From the NCBI RefSeq assembly GCF_900111595.1, contig NZ_FOHN01000016.1, forward strand, positions 1 through 64,000: a stretch of DNA of 64,000 bases, written 5' to 3'. A program made the position numbers and the translations under genes. Shown here in pieces: positions 15,208 to 24,771 of the stretch (position 1 is the stretch's first letter; every line of letters begins with the position of its first letter). A model generated the notes under the pieces. That model had not been told where the DNA came from and ran no database searches. It worked only from the letters and a program-made list of their open reading frames with translations. The DNA comes from [Clostridium] polysaccharolyticum. Its GTDB lineage: Bacteria > Bacillota > Clostridia > Lachnospirales > Lachnospiraceae.

Positions 15208-16143
15208 TTATCCAATTAACAGATACACAAAATAAGCGGCATAGCAAACCAGCATAGTCGCACCTGCCTTACGTCCCATTTTGCCATCTTTTAAAACTGC
15301 CACATAAAGCAGTACGGCTGCACCGATACAGACCAGTCCATCTACAATAAACTTTGATGCAAATGGAACAGATTTAATTAATGCTGTTGTTCCCAATACA
15401 AACAGAATGTTGAATATATTGCTTCCGATAATATTGCCAATCGCTATATCTGCTTTTCCTTTTCGTGCTGCGGTCACTGATGTCATAAGTTCAGGAAGTG
15501 ATGTTCCAAAAGCCACTATCGTAAGTCCGATAATCCGATCACTTACCCCAAACACTTTTGCAATGGCTGTCGCACTGTCCACTGTAAAATTACTGCCGTA
15601 TACAATCGCAACAAGTCCTCCTAGAATAAAAATAATCAGCATAATGAACGAATGTTTCTGTTCTTCGGCCTCTGGTTCCTGTGAATTCTTCGCAACACGC
15701 ACTAAATAGATAAAGAAACAAATGAACAATACCCACAGAATAATGCCGCCAGTAAAATTCATTTTTCCGAAAACGGCACCATACACCACTAACACAATGG
15801 AAATCAGAATTGTAAATGGAATCTCATATTTCACCGTTGTTCTTGCTACTTTCAGTGGAACAATACAAGAAGTAATCCCCAGAATCAATAGAATGTTCAT
15901 AATATTGCTCCCAATGACATTTCCAATGGCAATTCCTGTGCTTCCTTTTAACGCCGCACTAATGCTAATGGCTGCTTCGGGAGCACTTGTCCCAAATGCT
16001 ACAATCGTAAGACCAATTACCAGCTGTGGAATGCCAAACTTATCCGCTACTCCTGATGCACCATCTACAAAATAGTCCGCACCTTTAATAAGCAGGATAA
16101 AACCAATGAATAAAATAACAATGTTTTTTATTAAAAGTAACAT
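15208..16143 (-). CDS. CaxA/YrbG-type sodium/calcium exchanger family protein
   Basis: A 311-residue integral membrane antiporter. It contains the two inverted alpha repeats of the family: GTSAPEAAISISAALKGSTG near residue 50 and GTSLPELMTSVTAARKGKAD near residue 215, each followed by an IGNVIGSNIMNILL-type helix. About ten membrane segments. Such proteins exchange Na+ or K+ for Ca2+. Start is ATG 16143 behind GGAGG. It stands alone between two terminator or spacer regions and is not obviously part of the RiPP cluster. Confidence 0.9.
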   Translation of the reverse strand: MLLLIKNIVILFIGFILLIKGADYFVDGASGVADKFGIPQLVIGLTIVAFGTSAPEAAISISAALKGSTGIAIGNVIGSNIMNILLILGITSCIVPLKVARTTVKYEIPFTILISIVLVVYGAVFGKMNFTGGIILWVLFICFFIYLVRVAKNSQEPEAEEQKHSFIMLIIFILGGLVAIVYGSNFTVDSATAIAKVFGVSDRIIGLTIVAFGTSLPELMTSVTAARKGKADIAIGNIIGSNIFNILFVLGTTALIKSVPFASKFIVDGLVCIGAAVLLYVAVLKDGKMGRKAGATMLVCYAAYFVYLLIG

Positions 16144-16203
16144 AATCAACCTCCTAACGATATTCTTCTACTATACACTTATTTTTTCAACGGCACAATA
16201 CAG

Positions 16204-16962
16204 TTATTTCATTTTCTGTAAAAACTCTCTAGTCCGCTGATTAGATGGATTATCAATGACTTGTTCAGGCGAACCTTCCTCTACAATTTTTCCACCATCC
16301 ATAAAAATAATACGCTTGGAGACATTTTTAGCAAATTCAATTTCATGAGTTACAATTACCATTGTCATCTTCTCGTCTGCCAGACTACGAAGAACACGTA
16401 AGATTTCTCCTGTCAGCTCTGGGTCAAGTGCCGATGTAGGTTCATCGAAAAACAGAATTTTCGGATTCATGCAAAGTGCTCTCGCAATGGCAATACGCTG
16501 CTGCTGTCCACCTGATAATTGCTGTGGATAGGCATTTTCTTTATCCTCAAGTCCCATTTTCTTTAATAACTGCCTTGCCTGCCTGATTACTTCCTCTTTC
16601 TCTCTTTTTTGTGTATGGATTGGTGCGTCAACGATATTTTTTAATACAGTATAGTGAGGAAACAGATTAAAATTCTGGAATACCAGTCCAAAACAGTCCT
16701 TTATTTCTTTCATGGATTTTCTTTTGGCATACAAAACTTGTCCTGCATCGTTTTCACATGCTGCAGTCTTATCGCAATAAGAAAGTTTCCCACCGTCCAT
16801 AGTCTCTAATAATGTTGCACAGCGAAGAAGTGTTGATTTTCCGGAGCCAGATGGACCTAGTATGGAAACCACTTCTCCTTCTTCTACTGACATAGAGATA
16901 TCCTTTAATACCTCTAACGAACCGAAGTTTTTTCTTAAGTGCTTTATTTCTAATAGTCCCAT
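16204..16962 (-). CDS. glnQ: Polar amino-acid ABC transporter ATPase (GlnQ-like)
   Basis: A 252-residue ATPase with Walker A GPSGSGKSTLLRC near residue 35, signature QLSGGQQQRIAIARAL near residue 150, Walker B ILFFDEPTSALDPE and switch VTHEIEFAKNV, a strong match to the GlnQ/HisP class. It lies 12 bases downstream of the fused binding-protein/permease gene and completes an amino-acid uptake system. Residues 65-80 carry a small acidic insert. The exact amino acid is not deducible. Confidence 0.88.
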   Translation of the reverse strand: MGLLEIKHLRKNFGSLEVLKDISMSVEEGEVVSILGPSGSGKSTLLRCATLLETMDGGKLSYCDKTAACENDAGQVLYAKRKSMKEIKDCFGLVFQNFNLFPHYTVLKNIVDAPIHTQKREKEEVIRQARQLLKKMGLEDKENAYPQQLSGGQQQRIAIARALCMNPKILFFDEPTSALDPELTGEILRVLRSLADEKMTMVIVTHEIEFAKNVSKRIIFMDGGKIVEEGSPEQVIDNPSNQRTREFLQKMK

Positions 16963-16974
16963 AATTCCACTCCT

Positions 16975-18519
16975 TTATGAATAATAGTTTAGCTTCTTCT
17001 CAATACATTCCATAACAAATGCAACCACAAAATTAAACACGTAGAAATAACCGCCCGCTATAAATAGTGGTAAAATGGTTGCCTGTTTGGAAACCATCTG
17101 ATTCGCTACTGCAAAGATTTCGATATTGGCCAATGCAAAGGCCAGTGTCGTGTCTTTTACTAAAGTGATTACTTCATTGGTAACAGGAGGCATTACCTTT
17201 TTGCACATCTGTGGGAAAATAATTTTCCAGAATGTCTGTATCTTTGTATAACCTAATACGGATGCTGCTTCGTACTGTCCTCTTGGCACACCTTCTATTC
17301 CTGCTCTGTATATTTCTGCAAAGTAAGCCGCATAATTTAATGCAAACCCAATTATGACCGCATAAAAACGGTAGTTATCTGGTGTTTTCCAGCCAAATAG
17401 AATACTTGGTCCAAAAAATACAAGAATAAGCTGAAGCATTAAAGGGGTTCCTCTCATGACAGATATATAGAATTTGACTAGATACTGTAACGGTTTGAAT
17501 TTGGCCATTCTGCCAAAGGCAACCAATAAACCTAACGGCAATGAAAAAATTAAAGTTAAGAAAAAAATGATCATATTGTCCATAAATGCTTTTGTAAGCT
17601 GTTTCGTACTATTTTTCACCCATTTCCAGTCTTTCTTTATCTTTTTTCCTTTTGTAACAACATTTTGTCTGGAATCTGACATGTCTTTTGGTTTATCCTC
17701 TTTGGAAAGGCAAATACATTCTTCTAGTCCCCATTCTTTGGCGATCTCCTCAAATGTGCCATCTTCCAGCATCTGGATTAATGTTTTCTGTACTTTATCT
17801 CGCAGTTCTACATTTCCAAGATAAAAACCTACTCCATACTTTTCGGTTGAAATCTGTTCTTCTAACATAACAAATGCCTCTCCACGAGAAGCAATTTCAT
17901 ATTGGGCAACACCAATATCCATGCAGATTGCATCAACTGCTTTTATATCCAGATTCATGAATGCACTATTATAATCATTTACTTGTTCCAGTTTCTTGAA
18001 TGACTTTCTTAATTCCAGATTCTCCTTCTGTGCTTCTTCTCCTGTCAAAGCTTCCAAAGCAGAAGAATCTGCTTGCACTACAACTATTTTTCCTTTCAAA
18101 TCACTAAGTTTTTTAATACCTGAATCTTTTCGCACCACAACTACCTGAGAATTATCTACATAAGGAGTTGACCAGGTATAATTGTCTTCTCGCCCATTTA
18201 TAGTAAAGCCGTTCCATATGCAGTCTATCATGCCAGATTTTAACTCCATATCTTTAGAATCCCAGTCTATCGGCTGTTTTTTCAAATTCCAGTCATTTCT
18301 GCTGCAGACTTCCTGTGCCAAATCTAAATCAAACCCAACATACTGTCCGTTATCATCCTTATATCCATAAGGTGGAAATTCAGCATCAAATCCAACTGTA
18401 AACGTTTCTTTTTCCTTTGCCTCTAACAATATATAATCTCCACCTATTATTAAAAGACTCACGAAAGACAACAGCAAACAGACTGCAGATTTAAAAAACC
18501 GTTTCTTGTCTAATTTCAT
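16975..18519 (-). CDS. Amino-acid ABC transporter, fused substrate-binding protein and permease
   Basis: A 514-residue fusion. A membrane anchor or signal segment (about residues 10-32) leads into a periplasmic-type SBP domain with FTVGFDAEFPPYGYKDDNG and a DCIWNGFTI element (about 38-275). After a basic linker the permease domain follows (about 295-505), with the EAA-like loop YAAYFAEIYRAGIEGVPRGQ. Fused SBP-permease proteins are a known form of Gram-positive GlnP-type transporters; here the SBP is N-terminal and single. It pairs with the ATPase downstream. The substrate is probably Gln, Glu, Arg or a related polar amino acid. Confidence 0.88.
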   Translation of the reverse strand: MKLDKKRFFKSAVCLLLSFVSLLIIGGDYILLEAKEKETFTVGFDAEFPPYGYKDDNGQYVGFDLDLAQEVCSRNDWNLKKQPIDWDSKDMELKSGMIDCIWNGFTINGREDNYTWSTPYVDNSQVVVVRKDSGIKKLSDLKGKIVVVQADSSALEALTGEEAQKENLELRKSFKKLEQVNDYNSAFMNLDIKAVDAICMDIGVAQYEIASRGEAFVMLEEQISTEKYGVGFYLGNVELRDKVQKTLIQMLEDGTFEEIAKEWGLEECICLSKEDKPKDMSDSRQNVVTKGKKIKKDWKWVKNSTKQLTKAFMDNMIIFFLTLIFSLPLGLLVAFGRMAKFKPLQYLVKFYISVMRGTPLMLQLILVFFGPSILFGWKTPDNYRFYAVIIGFALNYAAYFAEIYRAGIEGVPRGQYEAASVLGYTKIQTFWKIIFPQMCKKVMPPVTNEVITLVKDTTLAFALANIEIFAVANQMVSKQATILPLFIAGGYFYVFNFVVAFVMECIEKKLNYYS

Positions 18520-18557
18520 ATATACTCATCCTTTATAGATTGATTTTTCTTATAGAT

Positions 18558-19742
18558 TTATTCCTCAACTTTCGCATGAGCTGCGATCTTTAGAATTTCC
18601 CCTGCATCTGCTGAAGATAAAGGCTGGAATCCCCATGTTTTATCCTTAATTCCTAATTTCTTTACAAGTACAGGAATATCTTCTTCTTTTGCGCCTAACT
18701 CTTCAAAGTTAATTGGCATGCCAATGCTATGAAGAAATCTTCTAAAGGCTTTGATTCCTTCCATTGCAGTTACTTCTGGCTCTGCAAAGTTCATCTGGCA
18801 TCCGAATACTCTTACTGCCATCTGAGCAAAACGCATTACATCGTGCTTGTATACAAACTCCATCCAGCTTGGCATAACCACTGCAAGACCAGCCCCATGC
18901 GCACAGTCATAAAGTCCTGATAACTCATGCTCAATTGCATGGCTGTTCCAGTCCTGGCTTCTTCCAACACCTACGATATCATTATGGGCAACGGTTCCAG
19001 CCCACATAATATTGGCTCTTGCTTCGTAGTTATCTGGATCTGCAATGACTCTAGGTGTTTCTTTTATCATAGTAAGAAGAATTCCCTCACATAAACGGTC
19101 TGTTATCTCTACTTCTTTTGTATTGGTAAAATAACGCTCAAATACATGTGCCATAATATCAGTTGCACCACAGGCTGTCTGATAAGCTGGAAGTGTACAA
19201 GTCAGTTCTGGATTTAATACCGAGAATCTTGGCCTTAATAAATCGGAACCTGTATCTCTTTTTAACATTCCTTCTTCTTTTGTTACAACAGAAGCACCAG
19301 AACCTTCACTTCCTGCTGCTGCTATGGTAAGTACTGTTCCAATTGGCAGTGCTTTCTCAACTGGCTTTCCTGTTCCGTAGAAATCCCAGAAGTCACCATC
19401 ATATGGTACGCCTAGTGCAATGGCTTTGGAACTGTCTATACAAGAGCCACCGCCGACTGATAAGATAAAATCTACCTTTTCCTTTCTGCAAAGTTCAATT
19501 CCTTCATATATTTTTGTATCTCTTGGATTAGGCTGTACACCACCTAATTCCACATAGGCGATATTTTCTTCTTCTAATGATTTTTTCACACGATCTAGTA
19601 ATCCAGATCTGACAACGGAACCAGAACCGTAATGAATCAATACTTTTGTACCGCCATATTTCTTTACGCATTTTCCACACTGGGCTTCCATACCCTTGCC
19701 AAAAACAAATTCTGTTGGACTATAAAAATTAAAGTTTTCCAT
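18558..19742 (-). CDS. Iron-containing alcohol dehydrogenase (butanol dehydrogenase-like)
   Basis: A 394-residue group III alcohol dehydrogenase beginning MENFNFYSPTEFVFGKGM, the family hallmark. NAD(P) binding is shown by FILSVGGGSCIDSSKAIALG near residue 95. The metal-binding histidines lie in HAIEHELSGLYDCAHGAG near residue 265. It is close to BdhA/YqhD-like enzymes that reduce aldehydes with NAD(P)H. It is 12 bases downstream of an SDR gene, suggesting a joint redox or fermentative role, and precedes the transporter genes by 38 bases. Confidence 0.9.
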   Translation of the reverse strand: MENFNFYSPTEFVFGKGMEAQCGKCVKKYGGTKVLIHYGSGSVVRSGLLDRVKKSLEEENIAYVELGGVQPNPRDTKIYEGIELCRKEKVDFILSVGGGSCIDSSKAIALGVPYDGDFWDFYGTGKPVEKALPIGTVLTIAAAGSEGSGASVVTKEEGMLKRDTGSDLLRPRFSVLNPELTCTLPAYQTACGATDIMAHVFERYFTNTKEVEITDRLCEGILLTMIKETPRVIADPDNYEARANIMWAGTVAHNDIVGVGRSQDWNSHAIEHELSGLYDCAHGAGLAVVMPSWMEFVYKHDVMRFAQMAVRVFGCQMNFAEPEVTAMEGIKAFRRFLHSIGMPINFEELGAKEEDIPVLVKKLGIKDKTWGFQPLSSADAGEILKIAAHAKVEE

Positions 19743-19754
19743 TACAATTTCCTC

Positions 19755-20489
19755 CTAGTTCATATTCTCTGCTTTTGCAACTGCTTCTTCTAAAGACATA
19801 TTATAAAATTCCCCTGCTGGGAACAGCCTTCCTGATTTGCCATTTTCAATGAATGCTCCAACTACAACACCAGGCAATGCACTTTCTGGTGCATTCGGTG
19901 CTTTAGGACCTCCAAGATCGGTTCTGCACCATCCTGGATCCGTCAAACTGATTACCACTCCAGTTCCATCTAATTTGGAGCCTATATCAATCGTTACTTT
20001 ATCTAATGCTGCCTTACTAGCAGAATAACCTGCTTGTTCTGGTTCTAAACGGATTCCACTTGTAGTATTTACAATACGGCCAAATCCTCGTTCTATCATT
20101 TTAGGTAAAAAATGATAGCAAATCATCATTGGTGCAATTGTATTTACAAAAAAACTTGTAGTGTAATCTGATACGGGAGTTTTATAATAATCTTCCCTAT
20201 AACCAACTTGAAGTCCCGCATTATTCATTACAATATCCACATCAACATTTAACTGGTCGATTTCCTGAAGCATTGTTTCTACTGTTTTCAGTTCTGATAA
20301 TTCTGCACTGACTGGAACTGCTTTCACTCCTAATCCTTCTGCCTTTTTCACTACCTCTTTTGTATTTGCTATATCTCTACTTTGTAAAATTAAATTGCAT
20401 CCTTTTTCTGCAAGAAATAAAGAAACCAGTCTGCCTATTCCTCTTGATGCGCCTGTAACAAGCGCCCACTTTCCCTTTAGACTTAACAT
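19755..20489 (-). CDS. Short-chain dehydrogenase/reductase
   Basis: A 244-residue SDR. The cofactor loop GASRGIGRLVSLFLAEKG lies near residue 15, the NAG motif in IVMNNAGLQVGY near residue 87, and the catalytic Tyr/Lys in GYSASKAALDK near residue 155. Classical SDR order and length. Substrate unknown. It is the first gene of a probable operon with the Fe-alcohol dehydrogenase. Start ATG 20489 follows AAAGGAG. Confidence 0.88.
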   Translation of the reverse strand: MLSLKGKWALVTGASRGIGRLVSLFLAEKGCNLILQSRDIANTKEVVKKAEGLGVKAVPVSAELSELKTVETMLQEIDQLNVDVDIVMNNAGLQVGYREDYYKTPVSDYTTSFFVNTIAPMMICYHFLPKMIERGFGRIVNTTSGIRLEPEQAGYSASKAALDKVTIDIGSKLDGTGVVISLTDPGWCRTDLGGPKAPNAPESALPGVVVGAFIENGKSGRLFPAGEFYNMSLEEAVAKAENMN

Positions 20490-20526
20490 GCTATGTACTC
20501 CTTTCCAACATTAAATAGCCTTTCCC

Positions 20527-20555
20527 ATTATAGCATGGTCCAGCATACGAAATAA
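20527..20555 (-). promoter_or_regulatory. Possible promoter for the SDR-ADH-transporter operon
   Basis: A perfect -10 TATAAT (20532-20527) lies about 38 bases upstream of the SDR start. At 17 bases the -35 position reads TTATTT, a weak match. Confidence 0.35.
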
Positions 20556-20615
20556 AGCAAATTAAATTATTTCTTTTTCCTGTATACCAAAATATACGAA
20601 ATTTCCAAAAAATTC

Positions 20616-20659
20616 AAAAAGACTAACTATCTATACTTTTATAGATAATTAGTCTTTTT
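20616..20659 (-). terminator. Intrinsic terminator of the GH43-CotH operon
   Basis: AAAAAGACTAACTATCTATA (20616-20635) pairs with a downstream arm ending TTAGTCTTTTT, with one mismatch in about 20 bp. Read on the minus strand it ends in a T-run and lies about 60 bases after the CotH stop codon. It is symmetric enough to work in both directions. Confidence 0.8.
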
Positions 20660-20717
20660 TACTAAATTAGGTTATCTTTCATTTTTCCTACAGATATGGT
20701 TTAATTAATAGGAAAAC

Positions 20718-23135
20718 TTATTCAGGTTCTACACCACTAACTACTTTTCCATCATAAAGAACGACAATGTTTTCTGCTTTTCCATAAGAATAGTCATTGG
20801 CCTGGTTAAAGGATGACCAGTTGTCATTGGCAAGTCTAAAGTTAATGGTAAGTGTTGCTCCCTGTTCTAACTTGTCTGTAGAAGTGAAGCCAATTTCCAT
20901 ACAGCGATCTGCCATAGAAGAACCTGTACGGACTGTTTTTACTGCTGCACTTACTCCATCTGTTAAAGCCGCATACCATGGTGCTCTCTGATACTGCATT
21001 GCTGCACTATCAATCCATACAGTCTGATTGCTATTGGAGTCTGCAGAGAAATAATATTTTACTTTTACCTTAGATAAATCCAAAGCCTTGTCATCTGTTA
21101 CATTTAAGGAAATAGAACCGCCGATAGTATTAGAAACAGCAGATGTCTGATTAGACAACGTTACTTTCACATTGGATGTTCCATCTGCTGGCGTACTGCT
21201 TGGTTTTACACTAGGTGATGGACTTGGCTTTGCACTTGGTTTTATGCTAGGTGATGGACTTGGCTTTGCACTTGGTTTTATGCTAGGTGATGGGCTTGGC
21301 TTTGCACTTGGTTTTATGCTAGGTGACGGACTTGGCTGTACATAACCAGAATCCTTGATTTCTGGAATTGGCCAAGGCTCTGTTCCCTGTGTATTATTAC
21401 TGCCTCCCATTCCAGGCCAGCCTCCCCACATTCCTGGGAAGCCTCCACCGCCCCATGCATGAGTAAATCCCATTGAAGACATATTGATTCCAATATCACT
21501 GACTTTGTCAAAGTTATCATATACCTGATTGATAACTGCTACAGTTCTCTGGTTAATCAGGTTTTCAAATGGTGTACAGGATTTTACATACTCATCATAA
21601 GTATAGAACGGTTTTTCTACTGGATTTTGTCTTAATGCCGTACCTAACTCGCCATTTTTGAAGTTTTCAATAATACTTTTGAAATAGTATGGCTGATAAG
21701 TACGTGTAAAACTGTTGCCAGCCAAATCTGTATCCGTTACAGTTCCACCTGCACATGCAATTTTACAGCAGTCTAGCAAATATTTTTCATAACGGGCACG
21801 GAAATGATCATTTTTTAAAAGCACATTTAAAAGCGGACGTTCCTGTATATTCACTTTTGCTACTGGCTTATCAATATTAAAGTTAATATATTCGGATGCA
21901 GAAGATAAGTTAAATGCACCGAAGGAATAGTTGTAATCCCAAGGTACTGCAAATACCTTTCCGTCATGATATCCTATACAGAAGTTATGAGGTTCTTCTG
22001 ACTGGTATCCATCAAGCATGGCAACAAATGTGTTGCCTGCAAAATATTTTAAAACAGCATCTACGTCAAGAATTTCCTCTGCTGCTGCTTCATAGCTTGC
22101 AGTATTGCCATTAGATGTCTGGTTTAACTCATTTAATTTCTTCATCCAGGTAAGCAGGCCTTTCATGCCCTTTTTCACCTTTTCGCCAGTCTTCTTAGCT
22201 TTCTCTTTTTCTTCCTGTGTCTTTGCAGAAGACATTTCATCTAAATAGTCCTCAATAGTTGTCCCCGTTTCCTGATGATCCCAAAGACCTGTGTAACCAG
22301 AAAGCACATTTCCGTTCTGATCATAGGTAGACAAATCGAAGTCTCTTGAACCATTTAAATATGGGTCAAATGCACTTGAATATACTAAAGAACCGCCTTT
22401 TTTCTCTGGTTTATACAAATCAACATCTGAGAACCCTGTTTTGCTTTTGTACATTGGAGAATCAATGTTTTCTAAAAGTGTATAGACGCCCCAGTACTTT
22501 CCGTTGATATTCAGCTTCACTAAACTGCATTCTGGTGCTGGTATGCCTAACTCACGAAATAATTTATATGCTAAATACTCTTTTAGATAAGTTGCATCAC
22601 CTGTTACATTATTTAAAGAAAATTTCTTTAACCCATAAAAATTCTGTGTGTCGGAATATCCTTTGTCTTTCTTTACATACTTTCCAACATTGATTGCAAA
22701 GCTGAAACGGTCGGAATCTGACTGCCATGCTGTAAGCAGGGAGTAGTTTCCTTTTGTTTTCAATCCGACGTATTCTATGCTCTCGCCACCAATACTTACC
22801 TTATCTGCTAATACATAAGGCTCTTTGTTTGCATGTTGTAATAAATAGTTCCAGTTGTTTTCATCTACTGTAATGTTAAGATCTTGCACACAGTCTTGGG
22901 CAAATAGTTTTGTGTATGCCCCTTTCTTTGCACTAGCCTGTGTACTCTGATTCACCTCGTAACCAGCTGGTATTGTGGTTTTCAACTGGTTTTCACTTAC
23001 TTTCACACTTGACCCATGCTGATACCAGGTTGTTGCATTGTAAGCAGCACCTTGTTCTTTTGCCCCTACTGTTGTTCCAAACATGGAAATACTAAGTAAT
23101 CCGGCAATTACAAGCTTACTTGTCCTTTTTCTCAT
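20718..23135 (-). CDS. Secreted CotH-family protein with Pro/Ser repeat linker and C-terminal CBM3
   Basis: An 805-residue exported protein. A signal peptide (MRKRTSKLVIAGLLSISMFG) is followed by a CotH kinase-like domain at about 70-480, with the motif region VFAVPWDYNYSFGAF matching the family's conserved D...FG site. A Gly/Trp/Met-rich stretch precedes three and a half copies of PSPSPSIKPSAK (about residues 625-670). The end is a family 3 cellulose-binding module (LDLSKVKVKYYFSADSN, DRCMEIGF, WSSFNQANDYSYG). CotH proteins phosphorylate spore-coat proteins in Bacillus; in clostridia CotH domains also occur in cellulosome-type proteins. Start ATG 23135 follows AAAAGGGAG. It sits behind a GH43 gene, consistent with plant fibre attachment. 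Confidence 0.85.
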   Translation of the reverse strand: MRKRTSKLVIAGLLSISMFGTTVGAKEQGAAYNATTWYQHGSSVKVSENQLKTTIPAGYEVNQSTQASAKKGAYTKLFAQDCVQDLNITVDENNWNYLLQHANKEPYVLADKVSIGGESIEYVGLKTKGNYSLLTAWQSDSDRFSFAINVGKYVKKDKGYSDTQNFYGLKKFSLNNVTGDATYLKEYLAYKLFRELGIPAPECSLVKLNINGKYWGVYTLLENIDSPMYKSKTGFSDVDLYKPEKKGGSLVYSSAFDPYLNGSRDFDLSTYDQNGNVLSGYTGLWDHQETGTTIEDYLDEMSSAKTQEEKEKAKKTGEKVKKGMKGLLTWMKKLNELNQTSNGNTASYEAAAEEILDVDAVLKYFAGNTFVAMLDGYQSEEPHNFCIGYHDGKVFAVPWDYNYSFGAFNLSSASEYINFNIDKPVAKVNIQERPLLNVLLKNDHFRARYEKYLLDCCKIACAGGTVTDTDLAGNSFTRTYQPYYFKSIIENFKNGELGTALRQNPVEKPFYTYDEYVKSCTPFENLINQRTVAVINQVYDNFDKVSDIGINMSSMGFTHAWGGGGFPGMWGGWPGMGGSNNTQGTEPWPIPEIKDSGYVQPSPSPSIKPSAKPSPSPSIKPSAKPSPSPSIKPSAKPSPSPSVKPSSTPADGTSNVKVTLSNQTSAVSNTIGGSISLNVTDDKALDLSKVKVKYYFSADSNSNQTVWIDSAAMQYQRAPWYAALTDGVSAAVKTVRTGSSMADRCMEIGFTSTDKLEQGATLTINFRLANDNWSSFNQANDYSYGKAENIVVLYDGKVVSGVEPE
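21199..21336 (-). repeat. 36-bp tandem repeat encoding the PSPSPSIKPSAK linker
   Basis: A 36-base unit (on the plus strand TTTGCACTTGGTTTTATGCT, then AGGTGATGGACTTGGC) recurs nearly unchanged three times with degenerate flanking copies. It codes for the Pro/Ser linker of the CotH-CBM3 protein. Near identity at the DNA level suggests recent expansion and a length that may vary between strains. Confidence 0.85.
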
Positions 23136-23176
23136 AGAAAAACACTCCCTTTTAAATATTTTGTGTGGCGAACCAC

Positions 23177-24685
23177 TCACACTTGGTATTCAAACCATCT
23201 GAATTTTGCACCTTTTCTGCATCTGTTTCCATTGCCAGCCGCATAAAGTCCAATATAATTTCCAGTAAATCTTCCCCCTACTTCTGTGGTCAGATAATCC
23301 GTTTCTCCCTTGCCTAAAAATTTCAGTTCTTCTTTTGATTCTCCATACCAGAAAGTATAAAATTCTTTTGAACAATGAAGCTCAAATACAACCTTATCTT
23401 TCACATACGGTATCTGCCGCTCAATTTTCCATAGGCTTCCGATTTGCCGTCTAAGTATAATATAACCTTTATCGTCAATTCTCGTCAATGCAGCTTCATA
23501 ATGATGTAGGTTATTCATGTATATCGTGATCCCTGCCTCTTCTCCATCCTGCTCTCTTTCAAATATTACCTGCGTTCTTGCAATACATTCGTGATCTTCT
23601 TGCCTTCTTCCAACCCATGCAAGAGAATCTGCTTCTGAAAGACTGCATTCATTTCCATATAAAACAAGCCCCTCATTTTCAATCTTATACAGTTCAGAAA
23701 CGGGATTATAGATAAAGTTCCAGCAAGGAGCCAATTCCTTTGTATGAAAATGCTCCTGATAAACTCCTTTTCTCTCATTTTGCTTTCCATTCAGTTTATC
23801 TGTTTCTACGGTTAGCGGAAGCATTCCATTCTCTCCGAACAAAGGCCACTCTCCTGACTCCCATGTTACAGGAACCAGCATAGTTTCCCTTCCTAAATTA
23901 TGACGGAATGGGTATCCTAATGGACGAATGCCAAGGCATACTGCCCACCAGTTTCCATCTGCATCATCTACCAGATCTGCATGTCCAACCGCTTTAACTG
24001 GTGTATCTAAACTTCTATTAGTTAAGACCGGGTTCTTCTCACATGCCACATAAGGTCCTGCAATCTTTTCACTTCTTGCCATCGTAATCATGTGGCCGTA
24101 TTCCGTTCCTCCTTCTGAAATTAAAAGGTAATACCATCCATCTTTTTTATAAATATGTGGTCCCTCTGGATTACTTCCTCCAGAACCTTCCCATATGTAC
24201 TGTTTCTCACCAAGGATTTCCCCCGTTTTAGGATTTATTTCACACAGGTAGATTCCGTTATTCGTTCCTGTATAATACACCTTTCCATCTTCATCAAAGA
24301 ATAATGATGGATCAATTCCCTGTGCATCTATATAAACAGGATCTGACCAGTCCCCTTCTGGATTTTCACTCCATACAATAAAATTGCCGCCATAGGTATC
24401 ATCATAGGTGACATTGGTACAAATCACGTAGAAAATGCCATCATGATAACGAATAGCTGGTGCAAACAAACCAGAACCATTAGGCTGTCCTTTGCTTAAA
24501 GCAAGCTGCTCATTTCTGGTAATGCAATGCCCTATCTGTTGCCAGTTCACAAGATCTTTACTATGGTACACTGGAATTCCCGGAAAATACTCAAACGTAC
24601 TATTTACTAAATAAAAGTCGTCTCCTACTCTGCAAATGCTTGGATCAGGATGAAATCCTGCTATTACTGGATTATTATATATCAT
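23177..24685 (-). CDS. GH43-family glycosidase (xylosidase/arabinofuranosidase-like)
   Basis: A 502-residue five-bladed propeller enzyme beginning MIYNNPVIAGFHPDPSICRV. The three expected acids are visible: Asp14 (HPDPS, general base), Asp125 (GIDPSLFF, pKa modulator) and Glu174 (NPEGPHIY, general acid). A beta-sandwich C-terminal domain fits GH43 beta-xylosidases. No signal peptide, so it probably acts on xylan or arabinan oligosaccharides inside the cell. It lies 41 bases upstream of the CotH-CBM3 gene. Start ATG 24685 follows AAAGGGAG. Confidence 0.9.
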   Translation of the reverse strand: MIYNNPVIAGFHPDPSICRVGDDFYLVNSTFEYFPGIPVYHSKDLVNWQQIGHCITRNEQLALSKGQPNGSGLFAPAIRYHDGIFYVICTNVTYDDTYGGNFIVWSENPEGDWSDPVYIDAQGIDPSLFFDEDGKVYYTGTNNGIYLCEINPKTGEILGEKQYIWEGSGGSNPEGPHIYKKDGWYYLLISEGGTEYGHMITMARSEKIAGPYVACEKNPVLTNRSLDTPVKAVGHADLVDDADGNWWAVCLGIRPLGYPFRHNLGRETMLVPVTWESGEWPLFGENGMLPLTVETDKLNGKQNERKGVYQEHFHTKELAPCWNFIYNPVSELYKIENEGLVLYGNECSLSEADSLAWVGRRQEDHECIARTQVIFEREQDGEEAGITIYMNNLHHYEAALTRIDDKGYIILRRQIGSLWKIERQIPYVKDKVVFELHCSKEFYTFWYGESKEELKFLGKGETDYLTTEVGGRFTGNYIGLYAAGNGNRCRKGAKFRWFEYQV

Positions 24686-24771
24686 ATGAATCTTCTCCCT
24701 TTTCTCGTTCTTACCAATGCATATTCGCTGTCTCTGTATGCGATTTGCATCTTTTGTGTCTTTCCAATACT

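Noticed and set aside
15722-16075. 117-residue plus-strand open frame
   Set aside because: Antisense shadow of the CaxA-type antiporter, whose two alpha repeats are clearly coded on the minus strand.
21199-21336. 36-bp repeats resembling a short CRISPR array
   Set aside because: The copies are head-to-tail without spacers and translate into the PSPSPSIKPSAK linker. No cas genes are present.
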